Shown here: in pieces, positions 51,028-59,275 of the stretch
Layout of the letters: each line of letters starts with the position of its first letter
Position numbering within the stretch: the first letter of the stretch is position 1
Position numbers and translations under genes: made by a program
NCBI GenBank assembly: GCA_900551075.1
Contig: URVB01000006.1
Location: 85,122 to 149,121, forward strand
Source: an uncultured Blautia sp.
Lineage (GTDB): Bacteria; Bacillota; Clostridia; Lachnospirales; Lachnospiraceae
Reading direction: 5' to 3'
Length of the DNA stretch: 64,000 nucleotides
Notes under the pieces: model-generated
What the model was told of the DNA's origin: nothing
The model's input: the letters and a program-made list of their open reading frames with translations, nothing else
The model's database searches: none

Positions 51028-51056
51028 TTGACTTCCGCGCTTTAAAGCGCTATAAT
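51028..51056 (+). promoter_or_regulatory. Promoter of the TrpXYZ-like ABC operon with palindromic spacer
   Basis: TTGACT (51028-51033), 17-base spacer, TATAAT (51051-51056). The spacer contains a perfect 14-bp palindrome, GCGCTTTAAAGCGC (51037-51050), a position where a bound regulator would block RNA polymerase. The leader 51057-51121 also contains ACCCGATTTGGGCGATTTAAT and related AT-rich sequence, without a clear riboswitch. Confidence 0.75.
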
Positions 51057-51121
51057 TCAGAAGTTGATTCAATTACCCGATTTGGGCGATTTAATTATTC
51101 GATTATTAGGAGGACTATAAA

Positions 51122-52114
51122 ATGAAAAAGCAGATTTTAGCAACCGTTCTTTCCGCATCCATGATTATGGGCATGGGCGCAGTCAATGTAAGTGCAGCAG
51201 AAGAAAAGGATTCCTGGACCGTAGGTATCTGCCAGCTCGTACAGCATGATGCCCTGGATGCCGCAACCCAGGGCTTTAAGGATGCCCTGACTGAAAAATT
51301 AGGAGACAAAGTTACCTTCAATGAGCAGAACGCACAGGGTGATTCCAACACCTGTTCCACTATTATCAACAGCTTTGTATCTGATGGTGTAGATTTAATC
51401 CTTGCAAATGCAACACCTGCATTACAGGCAGCCGCAGCAGGAACCAATGAGATTCCGATTCTCGGAACCTCTGTCACTGAATATGGCGTTGCACTGGAGC
51501 TGCAGGATTTTGATGGTACCGTAGGCGGTAATATTTCCGGTACTTCTGACCTTGCTCCGCTTCAGGACCAGGCTGCCATGCTCAATGAATTATTCCCGGA
51601 TGCAAAGAACGTAGGTCTTCTGTACTGCTCTGCCGAAGCAAACTCCCAGTATCAGGTAGATACTGTGAAAGCTGCCCTCGAGGAAATGGGTTACACCTGT
51701 AAATTTTATGCATTCTCTGACTCTAATGACCTTTCCTCCGTTGCTACCACTGCCGCTTCCGAAAGCGACGTAATTTATGTACCGACCGACAACACAGTTG
51801 CTTCCAATACAGAAATCATCAACAACATCTGCCTTCCGGAACAGGTACCTGTAATCACAGGTGAAGAGGGCATCTGCCAGGGCTGCGGTGTTGCTACGCT
51901 TTCCATCAGCTACTATGATCTCGGTGTTGCTACCGGCGAAATGGCTGCACGTATTCTGGCCGACGGAGAAGACATCTCTAACATGCCGGTTGAATATGCA
52001 CCGAACTTTACAAAGAAATATAATGCTGATATCTGCAAAGAGCTGGGCATTGAAATTCCGGATGACTATACAGCAATCGGCGCTGAAGAAGCTTCCGAAG
52101 AAGCCGCTGAATAA
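51122..52114 (+). CDS. ABC transporter substrate-binding protein (TrpX-like, PF04392 type)
   Basis: 330 aa. Signal peptide MKKQILATVLSASMIMGMG with cleavage near VSAAEE; no lipobox cysteine. Mature protein: VGICQLVQHDALDAATQGFK, ILANATPALQAAAAGTNEIP, VTDYE-like contact region as SVTEYGVALELQDFDG, and GEEGICQGCGVATLSISYYD. This family binds aromatic amino acids in streptococci (TrpX), but many relatives take other ligands. The gene heads an operon with a permease and an ATPase. The acidic C-terminal tail (GAEEASEEAAE) is low-complexity. Confidence 0.88.
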   Translation: MKKQILATVLSASMIMGMGAVNVSAAEEKDSWTVGICQLVQHDALDAATQGFKDALTEKLGDKVTFNEQNAQGDSNTCSTIINSFVSDGVDLILANATPALQAAAAGTNEIPILGTSVTEYGVALELQDFDGTVGGNISGTSDLAPLQDQAAMLNELFPDAKNVGLLYCSAEANSQYQVDTVKAALEEMGYTCKFYAFSDSNDLSSVATTAASESDVIYVPTDNTVASNTEIINNICLPEQVPVITGEEGICQGCGVATLSISYYDLGVATGEMAARILADGEDISNMPVEYAPNFTKKYNADICKELGIEIPDDYTAIGAEEASEEAAE

Positions 52115-52159
52115 AAAGAACATCAACTTAAAATCTTAACGATATCTGCGATATTTGCA

Positions 52160-52195
52160 CGAATAGCGGGAAAGGTGTGCCTTTCTCGCTGTTCG
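52160..52195 (+). other. Intercistronic hairpin after the binding-protein gene
   Basis: CGAATAGCGGGAAAGG (52160-52175) pairs with CCTTTCTCGCTGTTCG (52180-52195) with two mismatches. No T-run. Placed between binding protein and permease, as in the other three ABC loci of the window. Confidence 0.55.
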
Positions 52196-52217
52196 TTATT
52201 CATCAGGAGGAATACGA

Positions 52218-53144
52218 ATGGATATTACAAGCTTAATCAACGCACTGCCGGGAGCGGCCGCCCAGGGTCTGATCTGGGGAATCATGGCAATCGGCGTATA
52301 TCTGACCTTCCGAATTCTGGACATTGCCGATCTAACCGTAGATGGTACCATGTGTACCGGCGGCGCCGTATGCATTATGCTGATGCTTTGCGGATGCAAT
52401 GTCTGGGTAGCAATGCTGGCAGCCACCGGAGCAGGTATGCTGGCCGGACTGGTCACAGGAATCTTTCATACCGTTATGGGCATCCCGGCTATTCTTGCCG
52501 GTATCTTAACACAGCTTGCCCTGTACTCTGTAAATTTAAAGATTATGGGAAAGGCAAACCAGGCAATCAACGTTGATAAGTATGATCTCCTGGTTTCCCT
52601 GCGTTATATCAAAAATGTTCCCATCGCTCAGAATACCATTTTAATCGTAGCCATTGTCATTGTCATTGTAACTGCCATACTTTACTGGTTTTTTGGAACA
52701 GAGCTGGGCTGTGCACTGCGTGCTACCGGCTGCAACCCTAATATGTCCCGTGCACAGGGCATCAATACGGACATCAGCAAAGTCCTGGGACTGATGCTTT
52801 CCAACGGACTTGTGGCCTTTTCCAGTGCTTTTCTGGCACAGTATCAGGGCTTTGCCGACGTGAATATGGGCCGCGGAGCTATTGTCATCGGTTTGGCGGC
52901 AGTGATTATCGGGGAAGCTGTTTTCGGACGGATTTTCCGGAATTTTGCGCTCCGCCTGATCAGCGTTGTGCTCGGTTCCATTTTGTACTATCTGGTACTC
53001 CAGACCGTCATCTGGCTTGGAATTGATACCGATTTGCTGAAAATGCTGTCTGCACTTGTGGTTGCAGTTTTCCTTGCGGTTCCTTACTGGAAAAGCAAGT
53101 ATTTTTTGAAACCAGTAAAACGGGGAGGGAATACGAATGCTTGA
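52218..53144 (+). CDS. ABC transporter permease (TrpY-like)
   Basis: 308 aa, eight predicted helices. GAAAQGLIWGIMAIGVYLTF, RILDIADLTVDGTMCTGGAV, GTELGCALRATGCNPNMSRA (docking-loop-like) and GLAAVIIGEAVFGRIFRNFA match permeases of the PF02653 group that go with PF04392 binding proteins. Its stop overlaps the start of the ATPase gene by eight bases. Confidence 0.88.
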   Translation: MDITSLINALPGAAAQGLIWGIMAIGVYLTFRILDIADLTVDGTMCTGGAVCIMLMLCGCNVWVAMLAATGAGMLAGLVTGIFHTVMGIPAILAGILTQLALYSVNLKIMGKANQAINVDKYDLLVSLRYIKNVPIAQNTILIVAIVIVIVTAILYWFFGTELGCALRATGCNPNMSRAQGINTDISKVLGLMLSNGLVAFSSAFLAQYQGFADVNMGRGAIVIGLAAVIIGEAVFGRIFRNFALRLISVVLGSILYYLVLQTVIWLGIDTDLLKMLSALVVAVFLAVPYWKSKYFLKPVKRGGNTNA

Positions 53145-53931
53145 GCTGAAAAATATTTATAAAACCTTTAATCCCGGAACCATAAATGAGAAGCTGGCAT
53201 TGAACGGGCTTTCTTTAACCCTGAAGGAAGGCGATTTTGTAACGGTCATCGGCGGAAACGGCGCCGGCAAATCCACTATGCTGAATGCCGTAGCAGGTAC
53301 ATGGCTGGTAGATGAAGGCCAGATTCTTATAGACGGAAACGATGTTACAAAGTTATCCGAACACAAACGCGCCGCATATCTTGGCCGTGTTTTTCAGGAC
53401 CCGATGAACGGAACTGCCGCTACCATGGGAATTGAGGAAAACCTGGCCCTTGCCAGACGCCGCGGCAAATCCCGTTTCCTCCGTTCCGGGATTACCAAAC
53501 AGGAACGGGAAGAATACCGTGAGCTTCTGAAGGTTCTCAGTCTCGGACTGGAGGACCGTCTCACTTCCAAGGTCGGCCTTCTCTCCGGGGGACAGCGCCA
53601 GGCACTGACCCTTCTTATGGCTACGCTCCGGAAACCAAAGCTCCTTCTTCTGGATGAGCACACAGCAGCTCTTGATCCGAAAACAGCAGCGAAGGTTCTG
53701 GAAATTACAGAAATGATTATCAACCGTGACCATTTGACCACCATGATGATCACACATAATATGCAGGATGCTATCACACACGGCAACCGGCTGATCATGA
53801 TGATGGAGGGAAGGATTATCCTGGACATCGAAGGGGAGGAAAAGAAAAAACTGACTGTCAGAAATCTTCTGGATCAGTTTGAAAAAGCAAGCGGTCAGCA
53901 ATTCACAAATGACTCCGCATTGCTCGGATAA
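53137..53931 (+). CDS. ABC transporter ATP-binding protein (TrpZ-like)
   Basis: 264 aa. LELKNIYKTFNPGTINEKLA, Walker A GGNGAGKSTMLNAVAG, Q-loop FQDPMNGTAATMGI, signature LLSGGQRQALTLLMA, Walker B LLLLDEHTAALDPKTA (Glu to His change after DE: DEHTAALD is normal for this subgroup), H-loop MMITHNMQDAITHGN. Last gene of the operon. Confidence 0.9.
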   Translation: MLELKNIYKTFNPGTINEKLALNGLSLTLKEGDFVTVIGGNGAGKSTMLNAVAGTWLVDEGQILIDGNDVTKLSEHKRAAYLGRVFQDPMNGTAATMGIEENLALARRRGKSRFLRSGITKQEREEYRELLKVLSLGLEDRLTSKVGLLSGGQRQALTLLMATLRKPKLLLLDEHTAALDPKTAAKVLEITEMIINRDHLTTMMITHNMQDAITHGNRLIMMMEGRIILDIEGEEKKKLTVRNLLDQFEKASGQQFTNDSALLG

Positions 53932-53975
53932 ATTCCCTGTCTGCTGCATATATTAAGAAAAAACGGACATTTTGC

Positions 53976-54620
53976 ATGAACGAGCATTATCCCTTTGTCA
54001 ATGTGCCGCTGCCCTATGCATACAATGCCATGGAACCTTACATTGACGCAAAAACCATGGAACTGCACCACAATAAGCATCTGCAGACTTATATCGATAA
54101 TCTGAACAGTGCTTTGAGCAAATACCCGCAGTTTCAGGACTGGTCACTGGAAGAGCTTCTGGTAAACGTACCAAGTCTCCCGGAGGACATCCAGACTTCT
54201 GTAAAAAACAACGGGGGCGGCGTTTACAGCCATTGGCTCTATTTCGCAAATCTTACAAAGCCGGAGCTGTCGCATCCCGAAGGCTCCCTATACGAAGCGA
54301 TCATAAACGCCTTCGGAAGTCTGGAAAACTTTCAGAAACAGCTAAAGGCGGCAGCACTGTCCGTATTCGGCTCCGGCTACGCCTGGCTTGTACTGGATGC
54401 GGCAGGCACGCTCAGAATCATCACAACACCGAATCAGGATACTCCCCTGACGCTTAACATGTGCCCGATACTGAATATAGACGTGTGGGAGCACGCTTAT
54501 TATTTGAAACATTATAATCTGCGGGCAGACTATATTGACGACTGGTTCCATGTCATAAACTGGAAAAATGCGGACAGATATTATAGAAGCTGCTGGGAGC
54601 CCCAAAACCAGAACAAATAA
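53976..54620 (+). CDS. sodA: Superoxide dismutase (Fe/Mn)
   Basis: 214 aa. YPFVNVPLPYAYNAMEPYID, the first metal His in TMELHHNKHLQTYIDNLN, the second in GGGVYSHWLYFANL, and Asp/His in LNIDVWEHAYYLKHYNLRAD give the four Fe/Mn ligands. The usual AGGHYNHS motif has changed to GGGVYSHW, a mild departure. It follows the ABC operon after 44 bases, so it may be read through. Its 3' end overlaps the DUF1294 gene on the other strand by 40 bases. The presence of an SOD in a strict anaerobe fits gut exposure to oxygen. Confidence 0.9.
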   Translation: MNEHYPFVNVPLPYAYNAMEPYIDAKTMELHHNKHLQTYIDNLNSALSKYPQFQDWSLEELLVNVPSLPEDIQTSVKNNGGGVYSHWLYFANLTKPELSHPEGSLYEAIINAFGSLENFQKQLKAAALSVFGSGYAWLVLDAAGTLRIITTPNQDTPLTLNMCPILNIDVWEHAYYLKHYNLRADYIDDWFHVINWKNADRYYRSCWEPQNQNK

Positions 54621-54907
54621 CCCAAGCTCCCAATATGTACTGCCGTAAACAGCGGAACCAAAATACGGAATTTCCATTTCCGAATTTTATGGCGGAACAC
54701 ACACATGCCGAGAAGCGCTCCCACAGAGCCGCCGGCAGCGGCCAGAAGAAGCAGCCTTCTTTCCGGAATACGCCATTTATTCCGGCATGCATAAAATTTA
54801 TCCAGTCCATAGCTGACCAGTGCCGTCACATTTATTACACCCAGATAAAGAAGCAGAAGCTGCTGCCATAATGGTGCAGCTTCTGTTATTGATAACAGGC
54901 TCTTCAT
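54581..54907 (-). CDS. DUF1294 family small membrane protein
   Basis: 108 aa with three to four hydrophobic segments. The DUF1294 pattern is visible: VSYGLDKFYACRNKWRIPER, RLLLLAAAGGSVGALLGM, FRHKIRKWKFRILVPLF. Function unknown. Eight bases after the tex stop, so it is the last gene of that transcript. The last 40 bases overlap the superoxide dismutase gene on the opposite strand. Confidence 0.83.
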   Translation of the reverse strand: MKSLLSITEAAPLWQQLLLLYLGVINVTALVSYGLDKFYACRNKWRIPERRLLLLAAAGGSVGALLGMCVFRHKIRKWKFRILVPLFTAVHIGSLGYLFWFWGSQQLL

Positions 54908-54915
54908 AAATTCTC

Positions 54916-57072
54916 TTACTTCCCGGTTCCTTTCATGGACAAGCTGATTCGCTTCTTTTTTAAATCTACCCCAAGTACACGGACATCCACAACATCACCC
55001 ACACTAACTGCCTCCAGAGGATGCCTGATGAATTTTTCACTCATCTCTGAAATATGCACCAGACCATCCTGATGAACACCAATATCCACAAAGGCGCCGA
55101 AATCAATGACATTTCTGACCGTACCCTTCAGAAGCATCCCTTCCTTCAGGTCTTTCATATCCAATACGTCCGTACGCAGAATCGGCTTCGGCATTTCGTC
55201 ACGAGGGTCACGGGCCGGCTTCTCCAGCTCCTTCACAATATCCCGGAGCGTGATCTCTCCGACCTTAAGCTCTGCTGCCAGCTTTTTATAATCGCGAATC
55301 TGCCGGGAAATGCCGGCCAGCTTACCGCTGATAATGTCCCCGGGCTGATAACCGAGCTTAGCAAGCAGCTTTGTTGCAGCTTCATAGCTCTCCGGATGAA
55401 CACTGGTTGCGTCCAGAGGGTTTTTGCCGTCAATGATACGGGTAAAGCCTGCACACTGCTCATATGCCTTAGGCCCGAGCTTTGCTACCTTGAGAAGCTC
55501 CCTGCGGCTTGCAAACCTGCCGTTTTCCTCACGGTAAGCTACAATATTTTTGGCAATCGTCTTACTGATGCCGGAAATATATTCCAGAAGGGACGCAGAT
55601 GCAGTATTCAGGTCCACTCCAACCTTATTCACACAATCCTCTACTACTCCGCCAAGTGCCTCTCCCAGCTTCTTCTGGTTCATATCATGCTGATACTGAC
55701 CCACGCCAATGGACTGCGGGGCAATTTTTACAAGCTCTGCAAGCGGATCCTGAAGGCGTCTCGCAATGGACGCCGCACTTCTCTGTCCCACATCAAAATT
55801 CGGAAATTCCTCCGTAGCCAGCTTACTTGCAGAATAAACAGAAGCACCTGCTTCATTGGTGATCACATACTGCACCTTTTGGGGAATTTCTTTAAGAAGC
55901 TCCACGATAATCTGCTCTGACTCCCTGGAAGCTGTACCGTTTCCTACGGAAATCAGAGAAATCCCATATTTTTTGATCAGTTTTTTGAGCGTTTCCCTGG
56001 CAGCTCTGATCTTTGCATCGTTTGTGGGAGCAGTGGGATAAATGACTGTTGTATCCAGTACCTTTCCTGTTTCGTCCACGACCGCCAGCTTACACCCTGT
56101 ACGGAACGCCGGGTCCCAGCCAAGAACTACCTTCCCCACAATCGGGGGCTGCATAAGAAGCTGCTCCAGGTTTTTGCCGAATACATGAATCGCGCCGTCC
56201 TCAGCCTGCTCTGTCAGATCATTTCGGATTTCCCTCTCAATCGCAGGCGCAATCAGACGCTTATAGCTGTCCTCCGCTACCTCCCTCAGAACAGGGGTTG
56301 TATAAGAATTCTCCCTGGTAATCACCTGACGCTCCAGGTAGCGCAGGATATCCTCCTCCGGGGCATTCACTTTCACGGTCAGAAATTTTTCTTTTTCTCC
56401 ACGGTTCAATGCCAACACACGATGTCCTGCCAGCTTCCTGATGGGCTCTTCAAACTCATAGTACATCTCATAAACGGAAGCCTCATCCTCTTTCTTAGCC
56501 GCTGAGCTGACGCTTCCCTTCTGTACTGTCAGATTTCGAATATACATCCGGTAATCTGCCTCATCTGAAATATACTCGGCTATGATATCCTTAGCGCCGC
56601 TCAACGCGGCTTCCACAGTCGGCACATCCTTTTCCTCAGATAAAAATGGCTTTGCCTCTTCCTCCAGCGGTTTTGCCGTCATCTGCAGCATAATGATACC
56701 GGCAAGCGGCTCCAGCCCCTTTTCCTTGGCAATGGTGGCACGTGTACGGCGCTTCGGCCGATAAGGACGGTATAAATCCTCTACCACAACAAGTGTCTGC
56801 GCTTCCAGAATCTGTGTTTTCAGCTCCGGTGTCAGCTTGTCCTGCTCCTCAATACTGCTCAGTACCTGAGCCTTCTTTTCCTCCAGGTTTCTCAGATACA
56901 GCAATCTCTCATGGAGCGTTCTCAACTGCTCATCATTCAGGGAGCCGGTCGCCTCCTTTCGGTAACGGGAAATAAAAGGAATGGTATTGCCCTCATCGAT
57001 CAGCCTGACGGCCGCCTCCACCTGCCATTTCTGTACCTGCAGTTCTTTTGTAATCACCTGAATAATATCCAT
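54916..57072 (-). CDS. tex: Tex family transcription accessory protein
   Basis: 718 aa. Tex proteins bind nucleic acid and influence transcription. Blocks: the N-terminal IPFISRYRKEATGSLNDEQL, DLYRPYRPKRRTRATIAKEK, the YqgF-like domain (VVLGWDPAFRTGCKLAVVDE, ISVGNGTASRESEQI), the helix-hairpin-helix part ASASLLEYISGISKTIAKNI, and the C-terminal S1 domain GTVRNVIDFGAFVDIGVHQDG-like region starting about residue 640. The start is the ATG at 57070-57072 behind GGAGGTAAAC; 16 upstream codons of open frame are not used. Confidence 0.95.
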   Translation of the reverse strand: MDIIQVITKELQVQKWQVEAAVRLIDEGNTIPFISRYRKEATGSLNDEQLRTLHERLLYLRNLEEKKAQVLSSIEEQDKLTPELKTQILEAQTLVVVEDLYRPYRPKRRTRATIAKEKGLEPLAGIIMLQMTAKPLEEEAKPFLSEEKDVPTVEAALSGAKDIIAEYISDEADYRMYIRNLTVQKGSVSSAAKKEDEASVYEMYYEFEEPIRKLAGHRVLALNRGEKEKFLTVKVNAPEEDILRYLERQVITRENSYTTPVLREVAEDSYKRLIAPAIEREIRNDLTEQAEDGAIHVFGKNLEQLLMQPPIVGKVVLGWDPAFRTGCKLAVVDETGKVLDTTVIYPTAPTNDAKIRAARETLKKLIKKYGISLISVGNGTASRESEQIIVELLKEIPQKVQYVITNEAGASVYSASKLATEEFPNFDVGQRSAASIARRLQDPLAELVKIAPQSIGVGQYQHDMNQKKLGEALGGVVEDCVNKVGVDLNTASASLLEYISGISKTIAKNIVAYREENGRFASRRELLKVAKLGPKAYEQCAGFTRIIDGKNPLDATSVHPESYEAATKLLAKLGYQPGDIISGKLAGISRQIRDYKKLAAELKVGEITLRDIVKELEKPARDPRDEMPKPILRTDVLDMKDLKEGMLLKGTVRNVIDFGAFVDIGVHQDGLVHISEMSEKFIRHPLEAVSVGDVVDVRVLGVDLKKKRISLSMKGTGK

Positions 57073-57107
57073 GTTTACCTCCAATAATTTCTCTTTCCCA
57101 CATAACG

Positions 57108-57131
57108 GAAGAGCCCGCAAGCGGACTCTTC
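57108..57131 (-). other. Hairpin after the DUF975 gene
   Basis: GAAGAG.CCGC (57108-57118) pairs with GCGG.CTCTTC (57120-57131). No T-run, so at best a weak terminator between DUF975 and tex. Confidence 0.4.
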
Positions 57132-57142
57132 ACAGAATATTT

Positions 57143-57931
57143 CTATGCCTCCGAATTATAATCATCCTTTACTGCCTTTTCATATACCGGAAGCTCCTCT
57201 ATAGCCTCCTGCTCCAAATCGCCTTTCAAATCCATATAAAAAATAACAGCGGCCATGTCCATATAAGGAAGCAGCCAAAGCAGCCCAATATAAAGGGTAA
57301 AGACTGACAAAAGCATCCACGGGATAAAACTGATCTTTAAAAGAAGAAATTTCAGCTTATGCCCCTTCATCATCCGTGCACTGATCTTTAATGCCTCCAT
57401 GCCGCCGGTTTCCCTGTTATCTGCAAGTATATAGTAAACCAGTACAAACGGAAGGGTAAGAACTGTTTCCAGTACCAGGGACAAAACCAAAAGCCCCATA
57501 CATTTCCACAGCCACAAAACCTGCTCTTCCATGGTATTGCCCGGTTCTGTCATATAATTCACGTAATAGTAGGGAATGGATGTCACCAGCGAAATCAGAG
57601 ACAACACAAACCCGGCAACGATTACCCTGTCCGGATGATTCCGAAACAGGTAAAACAAATCCATCAGAGAATAATCGTATCCTCTGGCCATATTCAGATA
57701 CATATAGGAAAGACCGGCAGTAAATACCGTCATGATCAGTGTTAAAATAAACAAAAAAACCTGACTCATCACCAATGCATAAAGGGAATTTCCCCGAAAC
57801 AATATGGAAGCCCCCATACTTCCCAAAAAAGAAATTCCTGCAACTGCCAGCATACCAAGAATTGCCGTGTAATAACGTCCACGAAGCTTCTCTCTGGCAT
57901 AAGCCTTCCATTCCCGTCTGTCTCTACTCAT
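57143..57931 (-). CDS. DUF975 family membrane protein
   Basis: 262 aa, six hydrophobic segments. RREWKAYAREKLRGRYYTAI is the typical DUF975 N-terminus, with RGYDYSLMDLFYLFRNHPDR, TLPFVLVYYILADN and MMKGHKLKFLLLKISFIPW also characteristic. Function unknown. Followed by tex, preceded by lysC. Confidence 0.85.
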   Translation of the reverse strand: MSRDRREWKAYAREKLRGRYYTAILGMLAVAGISFLGSMGASILFRGNSLYALVMSQVFLFILTLIMTVFTAGLSYMYLNMARGYDYSLMDLFYLFRNHPDRVIVAGFVLSLISLVTSIPYYYVNYMTEPGNTMEEQVLWLWKCMGLLVLSLVLETVLTLPFVLVYYILADNRETGGMEALKISARMMKGHKLKFLLLKISFIPWMLLSVFTLYIGLLWLLPYMDMAAVIFYMDLKGDLEQEAIEELPVYEKAVKDDYNSEA

Positions 57932-57999
57932 GTTTCTCTCCTCTTGTGCCGCCTGTTTCCAAATAGTTCCGCACAGGCTCTGTATATGCCTTCGCTTTC

Positions 58000-59208
58000 T
58001 TACTCAGCCAGATTGAATGCATCATGTACTGCATTCATAGCTCTTACTCCGTCCTTTTCATTGATCAAAACCGTTACACGAATTTCTGAAGTAGAAATCA
58101 TATTGATATTCACGCCCTCATTATACAGGCTTTCAAACATTCTGGCAGCAACGCCCGGGTTGCTCATCATACCTGCTCCTACAATAGAAAGCTTCGCAAT
58201 GTTTCTCTCTGAATGAAGCTCCTTATAACCAAGACGTGCCTGATTTGCTTCCAAAACTGCCACCGCATCATCCAGATCATTGCCGTCAACCGTAAAGGAA
58301 ATGTCCTTTGTTCCGGCACGTCCGATAGACTGCAGAATGACATCTACATTGATATTCTTCTTTGCAAGCGTATCAAACAGCTTAAACGCCATTCCCGGTA
58401 CATCCTTTAAGCCGATCACCGCAATTCGAACGGCCTCCGTATCCAATGCAACACCGCTGATCAACATTCTTTCCACAGTCACTTCCTCCTTTACGACGGT
58501 TCCTTCACTTGTATTCAGACTGGAGCGTACCACCAGCGGCACGCCGTATTTCTTCGCCATTTCCACAGAACGGTTATGAAGCACTCCTGCTCCCAGGGTG
58601 GCCAAATCCAGCATTTCGTCATAGGTAATCTCCTTCAGCTTTCTGGCTGTCGGAACCTTGCGCGGGTCAGCCGTATAAACACCATCCACATCCGTGTAAA
58701 TTTCGCATGCATCCGCATGAAGCGCCGCTGCCAGTGCAACTGCCGTCGTATCCGAGCCGCCGCGTCCAAGCGTTGTATAATCATCATATTTATTAATTCC
58801 CTGGAAGCCTGTCACAATTACAATTTTGCGCCCATCCAGCTCACGTCTGATGCGTTCCTTATCGATCCTTTTCAAACGGGCATTTCCATGAACGCTGGTC
58901 GTATGCATAGCTACCTGAAAAGCATTCAGAGAGACAGCCGGGACTCCCAGCTTATTCATAACCATAGCCATCAGCGCAACGGACATCTGCTCTCCAATGG
59001 TAAAAAGCATATCCATTTCTCTTTTCGGGGGCTTTTCATTCATATCCTGCGCCATGGCGATCAGTTCATCCGTATATTTTCCCATTGCGGATAAAACAAC
59101 CACCACATCATTACCCTTTTTGTACTCCTCAATACATCTGCCGGCAACATGAAACATACGCTCCTTGTTTGCCACAGAGGTACCGCCAAATTTTTTTACG
59201 ATTAACAT
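58000..59208 (-). CDS. lysC: Aspartate kinase
   Basis: 402 aa. First step of the aspartate family: ATP-dependent phosphorylation of aspartate. LIVKKFGGTSVANKERMFHV, VVVLSAMGKYTDELI, GFQGINKYDDYTTLGRGGSD (then TTAVALAAALHADACEIYTD) and EITYDEMLDLATLGAGVLH are standard. The C-terminal ~140 residues hold two ACT domains (VIGLKDVPGMAFKLFDTLAK, LSIVGAGMMSNPGVAARMFE, INMISTSEIRVTVLI), so lysine/threonine feedback is expected. The start is the ATG at 59206-59208 behind GGGGAGGTAGCT; the open frame upstream to 59313 overlaps the next gene and is not translated. Confidence 0.94.
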   Translation of the reverse strand: MLIVKKFGGTSVANKERMFHVAGRCIEEYKKGNDVVVVLSAMGKYTDELIAMAQDMNEKPPKREMDMLFTIGEQMSVALMAMVMNKLGVPAVSLNAFQVAMHTTSVHGNARLKRIDKERIRRELDGRKIVIVTGFQGINKYDDYTTLGRGGSDTTAVALAAALHADACEIYTDVDGVYTADPRKVPTARKLKEITYDEMLDLATLGAGVLHNRSVEMAKKYGVPLVVRSSLNTSEGTVVKEEVTVERMLISGVALDTEAVRIAVIGLKDVPGMAFKLFDTLAKKNINVDVILQSIGRAGTKDISFTVDGNDLDDAVAVLEANQARLGYKELHSERNIAKLSIVGAGMMSNPGVAARMFESLYNEGVNINMISTSEIRVTVLINEKDGVRAMNAVHDAFNLAE

Positions 59209-59275
59209 AGCTACCTCCCCGCGTATAAAATATGCACTACTGAACCACAGCCTTTCAGCCATGCTTCTCCGCCGT

